NCBI GenBank assembly: GCA_017507385.1
Contig: JAFWAX010000052.1
Location: 1 to 64,000 of the forward strand
From: Bacteroidaceae bacterium
GTDB taxonomy: Bacteria > Bacteroidota > Bacteroidia > Bacteroidales > Bacteroidaceae
DNA: 64,000 nucleotides
Direction of reading: 5' to 3'
Shown here: piece by piece, positions 44,659-54,900 of the stretch
Position numbering within the stretch: the first letter of the stretch is position 1
Layout of the letters: every line of letters begins with the position of its first letter
The notes under the pieces: model-generated
Seen by the model: the letters and a program-made list of their open reading frames with translations, nothing else
The model's database searches: none
Told to the model about the DNA's origin: nothing
Position numbers and translations under genes: made by a program

Positions 44659-45959
44659 ATAAAAAACGACATAGTCCATGGTTGTGGATACCATGCTTGT
44701 GTGCAGCAGAAGAGATTCCTTTTGCTGTGGTGACTTATGTGGCTTTGCTGATGTTCTTGCAGTTTGGAGCCTCTGAAACTATGGCGGCAGTATATGGGGG
44801 ACTGTTGTTTTTGCCGCTGTTATTGAAGTCATTCTTCTATAACTGGGCAAGAAGTACGGGTTTCAAGTGGCGTATTTATGTAGTTGAATTTCTCGTGTTT
44901 CTCTGCTTGATGCAGGTTGCTTTTTATCTGAATGAAAGTGTCGTGGAACAATGGATGTTGTTTGTGCATTTGTTTGTTCTTTCCATTCTGTGTGCTTGGC
45001 ATGAGCTGTATTCTCGCCTTTATTACCACAGTATGTTGCAGCCGCGCGAACAGCATATATTCAGGAGTACAAAGATGGCTGCATCTCTGGTGGCATTGAT
45101 GCTCACTTATGGACTGCTCATCATCATTGTGGGTTTTTTCGAGGTGTTCTTTCGCAGCTATCAGAAAGCTTGGGCTATGGAGAGTGCTTTGGTGGCAGGT
45201 GTGTTTCTGCTTGTTTGTGTGCTTAATGTCATCGTGTTGCGACCTCCTTTCAGAAAGCGTATGTGCCATTTGCTGCAAGGTCATAGCGAGGATTTTCCAT
45301 GCAGTCATGACGGGCATGTCTTTGGACGAATACGTCGTAATCCTCGTGTGCTGGGCGTGCTGGCTTGCCTTTTTCTTTTGCTGCTGCCTCAATCGTTGAT
45401 GTTCCATGTCCGTGTCTTTTTCCTGATGTCTCCAGTGGAAGAAGGTGGCTTGGGATGTTCTGTGCAGGAGGTGGGTTTTGCTCAGGGAACAATAGGAGTG
45501 CTTGCTTTTTCTGTCGGTTTGATAGCGGGGCGTTATCTTTCCATTGTGAAAGGTAAAGACAGGCTCTTTTGGCCAGCCGCTGTTGTGCTCACTCTTTCTC
45601 CTTGCCTCTATATGCTGATGTCTCTGAATCCTCAGCCCGGCAACCTTTTCTTGCTCTGCTGCATGACTTTCTTTGCGCAGCTTTTCTTCGGCTTCGGACT
45701 CAATGCCTGTATGATGTTCATCTCGTATTTGTCTGGAAATCGCTATAGTAGCATTGTCAACTACATTCATGTTCCTATGGTGGCGGGATTGATGTTGGTG
45801 CCTATCATGCTATCAGGATGGTTGGTGACGGAATTAGGTTATAGCGACTACTTCGTTTTCAGCACGCTGCTGGCACCTGTAGCATGGATTGTCTTGGCGA
45901 TAAGCGGAACGAAAGAAAAAATAAGTAATGAATCTGTAACTTCGTTTTTAAAGCAATAG
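44652..45959 (+). CDS. MFS permease, divergent AmpG-like
   Basis: 435 residues with about 12 membrane helices. It opens SPWLWIPCLCAAEEIPFAVV, a layout shared with the next protein (AWVPSLYLGEALPFSAVM), and is probably a diverged paralogue of it. Charged residues typical of AmpG substrate paths are less clear, and its specificity is unknown. It overlaps the SpoIID gene by 7 bases and is followed by the second permease after one base. Confidence 0.8.
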   Translation: MVDKKRHSPWLWIPCLCAAEEIPFAVVTYVALLMFLQFGASETMAAVYGGLLFLPLLLKSFFYNWARSTGFKWRIYVVEFLVFLCLMQVAFYLNESVVEQWMLFVHLFVLSILCAWHELYSRLYYHSMLQPREQHIFRSTKMAASLVALMLTYGLLIIIVGFFEVFFRSYQKAWAMESALVAGVFLLVCVLNVIVLRPPFRKRMCHLLQGHSEDFPCSHDGHVFGRIRRNPRVLGVLACLFLLLLPQSLMFHVRVFFLMSPVEEGGLGCSVQEVGFAQGTIGVLAFSVGLIAGRYLSIVKGKDRLFWPAAVVLTLSPCLYMLMSLNPQPGNLFLLCCMTFFAQLFFGFGLNACMMFISYLSGNRYSSIVNYIHVPMVAGLMLVPIMLSGWLVTELGYSDYFVFSTLLAPVAWIVLAISGTKEKISNESVTSFLKQ

Positions 45960-45960
45960 T

Positions 45961-47220
45961 ATGAAGAACAAACCTTATGCATGGGTGCCCTCCCTTTATT
46001 TAGGTGAGGCGTTGCCTTTCTCGGCGGTGATGCTCATTTCCGTCATCATGTTTCAGGAGCTGGGACTGACAGACGCGCAAATCACTTACTATACAGGTTG
46101 GCTCGGACTTCCTTGGGTCATCAAGCCTCTCTGGAGCCCTGTCATTGACAACATGAAAACCAAGCGCTGGTGGATTGTCTCGATGCAGTTCCTCATGGGA
46201 GTGGCGTTGGCTCTTGTCGCATTTACTCTTCCTACGGCGTTTTGGCTGCAGGGGACGCTTGCGGTCTTCATGCTTATAGCCTTTGCCAGTGCAACGCATG
46301 ATATTTCTGCTGACGGCTTCTATATCATCGGATTGGCAGATAAAGATCAGGAACTCTATGTGGGTGTGCGCAACACGTTCTATCGCATAGGTATGGTGAT
46401 TGGCCAGGGTGGGCTTGTCTTATTGGCAGGCTATATGCAGCAAGGTTTGTTTGGAGAAGCGTTGCAGTCACTCACATCGTCGTGGATGGCAGTTTTCGTC
46501 ATTCTTGGTGTGCTGATGTTCTTTTTGGGGTTGTATCATGCTTTCGTCTTGCCCAAAGTGGAAAAAGTGCTGCATGACCGTTTTGATTTTATGGAGCAGA
46601 TGCGTGAGTTTTGGCTTACGCTGAAAGTGTTTGCCACCAAGCCTCATATTATTTCCGCCCTTTGTTTTATTTTGCTGTTCCGTCTTCCTGAAGGACTTCT
46701 CACGAAGATTGTTCCTCTTTTCCTCAAGCGCAGCACTGCTGAAGGAGGTTTAGGCATGAGCGATGTGGATTTTGGTTTTATTTATGGAACGCTTGGAGTC
46801 ATCGGTTTGTTGCTGGGCGGTCTGCTGGGCGGATGGGCTGTTTCCCGTTGGGGCTTGAAGAAATGTCTCTGGCCTTTGGTTCTGTGTATCACGCTGCCCG
46901 ACATCGTCTATGTTTACCTGAGCTATTATCCAACCGAAAGCCTTTGGCTCATCGGTTCATGCGTCTGTGTCGAGCAGTTGGGCTACGGACTTGGTTTTGC
47001 TGCCTATACGCTTTTCTTGGTTCACTTTTCTCGTGGCGAACGCTCTACAGCGGTGTTCTCCATCTGCACGGCTGGTCAGTACCTTGGTGGCGTGATGCTT
47101 CCAGGCATGGTGTCTGGTCTTATCTCCGACAGTATTGGCTACCAGAATTTCTTTTGGCTCATCATGCTGCTCTGCCTTGTTACCTTCGCTGTCACAGCAT
47201 GGGTGAAGATTGAGGATTAA
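45961..47220 (+). CDS. AmpG-like MFS permease
   Basis: 419 residues with about 12 membrane helices. YLGEALPFSAVMLISVIMFQ, GWLGLPWVIKPLWSPVIDN and ATHDISADGFYI fit the AmpG/PAT group, which imports anhydro-muropeptides into the cytoplasm. The gene ends the four-gene operon; a GC-rich hairpin follows at 47272-47298. With the cytoplasmic SpoIID-like and HIT-like proteins it suggests uptake and use of wall-derived sugars (inference). Confidence 0.85.
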   Translation: MKNKPYAWVPSLYLGEALPFSAVMLISVIMFQELGLTDAQITYYTGWLGLPWVIKPLWSPVIDNMKTKRWWIVSMQFLMGVALALVAFTLPTAFWLQGTLAVFMLIAFASATHDISADGFYIIGLADKDQELYVGVRNTFYRIGMVIGQGGLVLLAGYMQQGLFGEALQSLTSSWMAVFVILGVLMFFLGLYHAFVLPKVEKVLHDRFDFMEQMREFWLTLKVFATKPHIISALCFILLFRLPEGLLTKIVPLFLKRSTAEGGLGMSDVDFGFIYGTLGVIGLLLGGLLGGWAVSRWGLKKCLWPLVLCITLPDIVYVYLSYYPTESLWLIGSCVCVEQLGYGLGFAAYTLFLVHFSRGERSTAVFSICTAGQYLGGVMLPGMVSGLISDSIGYQNFFWLIMLLCLVTFAVTAWVKIED

Positions 47221-47271
47221 TCCTGTTTCAGCCTCTCGACAAACCCGGTTCACGGCTTTTGTACAGAAGTT

Positions 47272-47298
47272 CCCGAGTGTCTCCATTGGATACTCGGG
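47272..47298 (+). terminator. Hairpin after the AmpG-like gene
   Basis: CCCGAGT (47272-47278) pairs with ACTCGGG (47292-47298). It is followed by TCTCCTTTG. The 47221-47434 gap contains no gene I can support. Confidence 0.5.
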
Positions 47299-47434
47299 TC
47301 TCCTTTGTTGCCTGCTGCAGCGCCTCCGTGAAGGTGCTTGTTCCGTTGCTGCACAAAATGGTTGTCTTTGCTATCGGATGCGCGCATGGCTCGGAATAGT
47401 TGAAAAACGATGAAACCAACAAATACAATCAGAA

Positions 47435-48466
47435 ATGAGAGAAAATACTCGAGATTTGCTCGCAAAGTTAGATGCAGACGTGTGCCGTCTGCTGCAGTTG
47501 CTGTCTTCTGGTCTGTACGGCAGAGACAGCATGGAGTCGGAAACAGTGATGGGCACTGCAGCTGCAGGCTGGAAGGATTGCAGCTTTTTCTTTTTCATGG
47601 AGACGTGTATCGAAAGCCTGAATGCGCAGGGAAGGCATCGCACCGCCGAGGCCTATGCATCAGCACTTAACAGCTTTGTCCGATTCCGTGAGGGGAAGGA
47701 TATAGCGTTTTCTGACATGGACTCCTCCCTGCTGCAGGACTATGAGGCGTATCTGCACCGTGGCGGCGTGAAGCCTAACTCCTCATCGTTCTATATGCGC
47801 ATACTCCGTGCCGTGTACAACAAGGGCGCAGCAAAGGGGCTCGCTCCTCGCAATCATCCCTTTGGACAGGTCTACACCGGAGTGGCGAAGACGGCAAAGC
47901 GGGCTATCCCGGTGTCTGCAATCCGCCAAATCAAAGAGATGGATCTGTCGGGCAATGCCGCATCCGATTATGCGCGCGACATGTTCCTCTTCTCTTTATA
48001 CACGCGCGGCATGTCCTTCGTCGATATGGCACATCTGCTGAAAACCGATTTGCATCGGGGCATCCTGACCTACAGTCGGAAGAAAACGGGGCGGCAACTG
48101 CACATCAGGTGGGAGCAGTGCATGCAGGACATCATTGACAAGTACGACAATCCGCAGTCGCCTTATTTGCTGCCCATCGTCGACTGGCGTTCCGGAACGG
48201 ACGTGCGCAGGCAGTACATCTATGCAGCCCACAGCATCAACCGGTGCTTGAAGAAAATTGGTGAAGCTCTTCATCTGCCTATCCCGCTAACCATGTATGT
48301 CAGCCGCCATACATGGGCAAGCGCAGCCCGAAGCCGCAATGTGCCCTTGTCGGTCATCAGCGAAGGCATGGGCCATGATTCCGAAGCTACCACGCGCATA
48401 TACCTGGCGTCGTTGGACACGGCTGCGATTGACGATGCAAACAGCCTCATATTGGAGTTATTGTAG
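47435..48466 (+). CDS. Tyrosine-type site-specific recombinase (Bacteroidetes integrase family)
   Basis: 343 residues. An N-terminal SAM-like core-binding domain (about 50-150) precedes the catalytic domain. Candidate active-site residues: Arg191 in YTRGMSF, Lys216 or Lys217 in SRKKTGR, Arg291 in MYVSRHTWAS, His314 in EGMGHDSEATTR and the nucleophile Tyr323 in RIYLASLD. Tyr288 stands where many integrases have His, as is common in Bacteroidetes members that flip promoters. No att-type tRNA, prophage or conjugative genes are nearby. Its stop is 115 bases from an 18-bp inverted repeat bounding the leader of the giant surface protein, so it is the likely inverting enzyme (inference). Confidence 0.9.
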   Translation: MRENTRDLLAKLDADVCRLLQLLSSGLYGRDSMESETVMGTAAAGWKDCSFFFFMETCIESLNAQGRHRTAEAYASALNSFVRFREGKDIAFSDMDSSLLQDYEAYLHRGGVKPNSSSFYMRILRAVYNKGAAKGLAPRNHPFGQVYTGVAKTAKRAIPVSAIRQIKEMDLSGNAASDYARDMFLFSLYTRGMSFVDMAHLLKTDLHRGILTYSRKKTGRQLHIRWEQCMQDIIDKYDNPQSPYLLPIVDWRSGTDVRRQYIYAAHSINRCLKKIGEALHLPIPLTMYVSRHTWASAARSRNVPLSVISEGMGHDSEATTRIYLASLDTAAIDDANSLILELL

Positions 48467-48581
48467 AGTCGGAAATGCTTGAAGGTGTTGCGCTTTGTAG
48501 CCATGCAACGTTCCTTTATGAATAATTATAGCAGATTGATAGTCAAAAACTTATTTGATATTGTTTTTAACTCGTGAGGAA

Positions 48582-48872
48582 ATCTCTTCGCAAGAGAGGT
48601 GTAGCAATATTTCTCATTAAATGATACAAATTTCCTCCCAATGCTATTTTACCTCCAAAAGCCCTTCAATTGGCAATAAAAAAATTGCAATCTTTGCAAT
48701 GTGGATGTTGCAAAATCTATTCAACAAGAAAAAAAAATAAAACAAATTAAATGTTTTTAAGAAAAAAGGATGGAACGTTAACTAAAGTTGACCGAATCGG
48801 TCGTAATTTTGTAACAAAATTTTAACTATTTAATTCTTTTGCGAAGAGATTTGTCCTCTCTTGCGAAGAGAT
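48582..48872. repeat. Candidate invertible segment bounded by perfect 18-bp inverted repeats
   Basis: Left repeat 48582-48599 reads ATCTCTTCGCAAGAGAGG; right repeat 48855-48872 is its exact reverse complement. Each repeat contains a small dyad (TCTCTT-CGC-AAGAGA), and a partial third copy lies at 48839-48850. The 255 bases between are A/T-rich, hold the only TAnnTTTG box in the leader (48804-48811) and a dyad GACCG-AAT-CGGTC (48790-48802). No gene is coded inside. Position between a tyrosine recombinase and a surface-protein gene suggests DNA inversion. Confidence 0.7.
48804..48811 (+). promoter_or_regulatory. -7 box inside the candidate invertible segment
   Basis: TAATTTTG points toward the surface-protein gene, 132 bases before its ATG. 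A TTG lies at 48788-48790, but the spacing (13) is short. If the segment flips, this box would face the recombinase instead. Confidence 0.45.
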
Positions 48873-48942
48873 GTAGATGTATATGTATTTTATTAACTAT
48901 TACTATTATTTTTATTATTTTATTAACTTAATTTTTCAATCA

Positions 48943-51900
48943 ATGAGACTAAAGCAGTTTTTATTGACCTTAGTGGCGATGCTAAGTTTCGTTATTTCAG
49001 GTTTTGCGCAAACTACGGTTAGTAGTGAAGCTGACTTGAAATCGATTCTTACATCAGCTACAGGAGGCAATGTTGTCTTAGGAGGCAACATTGAAACAAC
49101 TTCGGAAATCTCGATTCCGAAGGGAGCCGCAGTGACATTAGATCTTAATGGTCATTCGATTACCGGTACTCATACTGGTATTTTGATTAAAGTTAATGGC
49201 TCTTTGGTTATTAACGACTCCCAAGGTACAGGTGTGATAACAGGTAAATCTTACGTGTTGCACAGTGCGGGAGGTAGTAGTATTACCCTTAATGCAGGTA
49301 AGATTTACCGTGCATCTAGCTGGGCAGTTTATACTACTGGTGTATTTACTGTCAATGGTGGTTCTGTTGAGACTCCAGATGGTAGTGCGGCTATTCGTGT
49401 AGCAGGTAGTGGTTCTGTCAACCTCGAAGGCGGTACTGTTACATCTGTACAGGTTACTTCAGGTGCACTGAATATTACAGATTCAGATGCGACTGTTACA
49501 AATGGAGTTACTATTGAAGATGGTGCCAAGGAGGTTAATATTTCATCTGGTACTATCAAAGGTGAGGTGAATGTTGAAACAGGTGCAGAAGAAAAGATTA
49601 CAATCTCTGGTGGTGCATTCTCTGACGACGTCAGTGATTACTTAGATGGTAATAAGGCTGTCATTAAGAATGAGGATGGTAGCTATGAGGTTGTTGCTGG
49701 TTTGATAAAGATTGCTGATAAGTATTATGGAACTGTTAAAGATGCTCTTGATGCCGTAGGAAACGGACAGACAATAGAAATTCTTGAGGCTGCTGCTGGT
49801 GATGAGAGTAAAACTGAGATAGACTTCACTAAGCATATCAACTTCACTATCACAGGTAAAGCACCAAACCATGCTCTTCCTGTTATCACATTCCAGAATG
49901 CGACAGTGAACATCAAGGATGCTCACATCCTGATTCCAGAGCTTGATGCTCGCCAGAACGCAACTATCAACGTTATCAATTCTAAAGTTGACGATGCTGG
50001 TGGTAATTCTATCGCTAAGTCATACTACAACGGTACGATTAACATCGACGAGACATCTACAGTATACATGATGCAGGTAACCACAATGGGTTATATCAAC
50101 GTTAAAGGTACATTGAACGCTACATGGCAGACAAACGTGTATGGCAACGGTATGATTACTGTGACTGATGATGCTACATTCAACACTGCTGCTCTCCACA
50201 TCACAGGTAAGGATTACAGTGGTCGTGACAACACAGATGCTGGCCGTGTAGGCAAGCCTGCTCTTGTTGTAGTTGATAAAGCAAACTTCAACGTAGGTAA
50301 GGTGTTGTCAAACAATGGTGCTGACTACAGCTACAACTCATCTAAGGGTATCAACATTGGTACTATCGAAGGCAAGAAAGGTGTTCTTGATATTAAGAAT
50401 GGTGCTAAGGTTAACATCTACATGGCTAACGGCGAGACAGCCAATATCGGTGCTGATGGTACTGTAAATGTTAACGCTTCTACATTCAACGTTGCATGCC
50501 GTGCAGCTGGTGGTACTGCAACACTTGCCAATGCTGGTACCGTATATACAACAGGCGAAGCAAACCTCGCTGTTGCTGTTACAGGTGCCGGTTGGTTCTA
50601 CATGAATGGTGTTACACTTGATGCTGATACTAAGCTCGATGGTGCTAAGGTTGCTTTCATCAATGGTACTAACGACATCGTTGGCTCAACAATCGAAAAT
50701 GGATTCTTTAATGTAGGTGTTGGTAAGAATAATGATGCTGTTACTGTCGCTACTTTTGCAAAAACTAATAGCATTACACTTGGTGATGTTACTGTAAATG
50801 TTTCTGAAGCAACTATCGGTGCCGAAGGTGCAGCTTATGCAGGCTGGGTAGGTAGTGCATACAGCGCAGATAAGACACAAAAGAAATATGCATTGAACAT
50901 AAAAAATTCATTGGCAACATTCGGTTACTTGCACATCTCTAAGGATGGTGCTTTGAACGTTAATGGTCACAGCACTAATAAGTACACCAATGACAATGCG
51001 AATGTTGACTTCTACGCTGGTGAATTTATCATCAACGGTACAGCCACATTCGATGGAACAGACGCTTGGGCTAAGTACACTAAGATGTCTGTTGACCATG
51101 CTGACGCTGTATTGAACATCAGCAATGGCACTGATTATGAGGCAAGCATCCACAATGGTTCTACTACTGGTACTGCTCTCAAGTTCTGGAAGGCAGGTAA
51201 GGTCAAAGTTGACAATACTTCTGTTGTTGAAATCGACAATCAAACAGTGCTTGTTGAGGGTGCAGAATTGAACATCGCAGGTGCTGTAACTGCTAAAGGT
51301 ACTGTTTCTGGAGCCGGCTCAATCACGTTGGGAGCCGAAACTGCTAAACTTACTACAGCAACTACAGGTTTGTCAGTTAACACTTCGCTTGAGGAAAGGA
51401 TTGTGAAGTATGTTGATGGCGCTTACCAGGTTACTACTATAACTGCAACTGTTGGCGGAGTAAGCTACGAAACTCTCCAGGAGGCTATCAATGCTGCAAC
51501 TAATGGTGCAGTGATTACTCTTACTGCCGACTGTGCTGAGAACGTAACCGTTACTCAGGCTGAAGGTGTGAAGTTCACAATCGATGGTGCAAATCACACT
51601 ATGACTGGTGCTATCACTGTGGATGGTAAGAGCGCAGTTTATGCAACTGCTGGCATTACTATCAAGAACGTGAAGTTCTATGCTTCGGCTATCACAACAG
51701 ATGCTTGCATCAACCTTGGTGTAAGTGGCAACAGCAATACTCGCTACACAAGCAATGTTACTGTTGACAGCTGTACTTTCACCGGTGGTAACAAAGAGAA
51801 GGTAGCTGTTAAGTCATACACAGGTGGTGACAAGAACTTGACTATTACCAACTGTACTGTTGACAGTACTATGCATAGCCTCCTGCAGGCTTCTGGTATC

Positions 51901-54900
51901 GATGGTGTTACTATAGATAAGTGTACTGTAAACTCTAAGAATGGTATCAACCTCAATTCTTCTGAGAACGTAACAATTAGCAACTCTGAAATTGCGGTTA
52001 GTGGTTATGCTGTTCGAGCTGGTGCTGGTTCTGAAGGTGGAAGTGGTAAGATTGAACTTACTAACAACACTTTGAAGACAGATAACACTGAAGGTGACGC
52101 CGTTGTTGTAATCCGTGGCAATGCTTCTGAGCAGATTGATTTGACTATGACACAGAACGTAGTTTCTGGTACTACTCACATCAGCGGTACAACTGCATCT
52201 ACAAGCATCTCTGCTGATGCCAACTACTGGGATGGTAAGGACGCTCCTGTAGTGTCTGATGGTGCGACTGCTGTTACTGTCAACTCATACTACAGCGATG
52301 TTGATCGTAGTACCCTCGTACGCAATCCGAAGGGTTCTATCTATGCTTATACATGGGCAAATAAGATTACTGGCGACGTTACGACCAATGCTGCATATAG
52401 CATCAAGATTGAGGTTCTCGGCGCTGATAATACAGTGATTGGTACTGTTGAGTGTGAGAAGTCAGAATACATGATTGGTACTTCCAATACTCTCACATGG
52501 CGTATCAACTTCGGTGATGACGACAGCGACTCTTGGAAGATGACATGGAACGAAGGTGCTCCTTCTGTCAACAACATGCCTACAAGCGTTAAGCTCTATG
52601 TTGACGGTGTTGAAAAGGCAACATCTAATATCAAGTTGATGCAGAATGGTGACGGCCAGAACTCTGTTCTTGGTGCTGTTAGCAATGCCGAAGGCATCAT
52701 CAAGAGCATGATTGTTTGCGAAGGATACAATTATACTAATGCCGACGCAGCATTGAAAGCTGCTGTTGCAGCTGCTGAGACTGGTGATGAGATTACCATT
52801 ATCAAGGCTGGCACTTACAAACTTCCTGGGTTTGCTGGTAAGAATTTGACAATCACAGGTAATGTTGACGGTGTAGTATTCGATAATATCGGTGCTTTCA
52901 ATATGGGAGGTGTCAGTGTTACATTCAACAAAGTAACATTCGACTACTATCCAAACGCCAACTACACTGGTCTCCAGCATGCCAATACAATGGTTTACAA
53001 CAACTGTATTTTCAACGGTCAGGTATTCCTCTATGGTGTGAGCGAGACATTCAACAACTGTACTTTCAATCAGGAAAGCTCTGATGCTTACAACGTATGG
53101 ACATACGGTGCTAAGGCTGTTGCATTCAATGGCTGTACATTCGAATCTGCCGGTAAGTCTGTATTGATTTATAGCGAGCAGACCGACTTGGTTAACAACG
53201 TTACTGTAACTAATTCTACATTCAACGCTTCTAAAACTGTTGAAGGTAAGGCAGCTATCGAAATGGATGCAAGCCTTACAGCTGGTATCAACTTGACTAT
53301 CGATACAAATACAACTGCTACAGGTTTCGCTGACGGTAGCGTTTCTGGCAACAGCCTCTGGAACAACAAGAAGGGTAATGCTGATGCTGCTAACAACGAC
53401 ATCACTGTAGTTGTAGGTGGTGAGAAAGTATTGTGTCCAGTTTATGAGGCTAAGATTGGTGAGGTTAAGTACAGAACTATCGAAGAGGCTTTCGCAGCTG
53501 CTGTAGAAGGTGAAACAATCACTTTGGTAGACGATGTAACTCCTGAGCTTACAAGCCAGCGTGCTATCACCAAGGCTGCTGTTATTGACTTGAATGGCAA
53601 GACTATGACCTTGACAGAGGATGACCTCTACTGGGGTACTACTACATTCAAGAACGGTAACATCGTGGTTGACCCATCTGTGGTAGCAAGCACAGCAGTA
53701 TTCTGGATGTTCGAGAATCAGACATTGACACTCGATTCAGTGAAGCTCACAGCTACAGGCGTGACAGGTACATATCTCATTGGTATCAATGGTGGAACAG
53801 GTTCTGCTGTTAAATTGATCAATGGTTCTGAGATTGTTATTGGCAATGAGACTCAGGCTGATTTAAGTGCTGTAATCGCTGACAATGGTACGGGCAACAG
53901 CGTTGAGATAGAAGGATCTACCATCAATGTAAAGAACATCAAAGGCCGCTTCTATCTTGGTGGTACTAACGGTGATGTTGTTGTTGATAACACAACAGCT
54001 ACTTTGAACGGTGTTAAGGAAGGTTTCTATCTCTGCGCAGGTCAGTCACTGGCTATTAATGGAACTTCTAACGTTTCAGTAACGCTCAATGACACAAACG
54101 GTCGTTATGGTATCAACCTGACCGATATCACTGCTAACTATACAAAGGCAGAAACTGCAACAGTAGATGCAACTCTCTTCGAGAAATGTGATGCTAAGAT
54201 TGGCAGTGACAAGTATGCTACTCTCGTTGATGCCATCGCAGCTGCTCAGGAAGGTCAGACTATTGTACTCAATAGAGACGTTACAATGGACTATGGTGCT
54301 CGTGAAGCATTTGCTAATAACGGTGCTACTGTTACTATCGATGGTAATGGTCATACTCTGACTCTGAACCAGACTAATAGTGACTGGTCTTCATTCGGAT
54401 TGGCAAACAACACGACGGTGATATTCAACAACATGACTATCGAAAAGACCGGCTACGGAGACACAAACGGTGCTTGGAACAAACACGCAATCATCTTCAG
54501 CACTCCTGTTGAGATGAATAACGTGACTGTTAACAACTCTATGGCTGTTCAGGCTGGTGCTACACTCAAGAATGTAACTATCAACGAGGCTAATGGTTAC
54601 TATGGTTTGTGGATTAACGGTAACGGTCAGACTGTAACTGTGGAAGGTGGTTCTATCACTGCTACTAACGGCGGTCGCGGTATCAAGATTGCAGATCAGT
54701 ACATCGATGCTCCTGCACAGGTTAACTTGACTGTTAATGGTATGACATTCAGCACAGCTAAGAAGGCTGCGGTTCTCGTTACTTCTACTGCAGGTGCTAA
54801 GATTACTGCAAGCAACGTAAACATCGAGAATGTTGCTGAAGACAAAACTAACTTTGTGTGGGTTGACGAGGATCGCGCTGCAAACTACGCAGCAGTAGAA

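Noticed and set aside
44829-45770. 313-codon open frame antisense to the first AmpG-like permease
   Set aside because: Composition (His, Gln, Arg, Lys) is that of a shadow frame; the plus-strand gene has clear membrane helices and operon context.
47435-48466. Recombinase as the integrase of a prophage or conjugative element
   Set aside because: No phage, relaxase or transfer genes, att site or tRNA adjoin it within the window; local inversion fits better.
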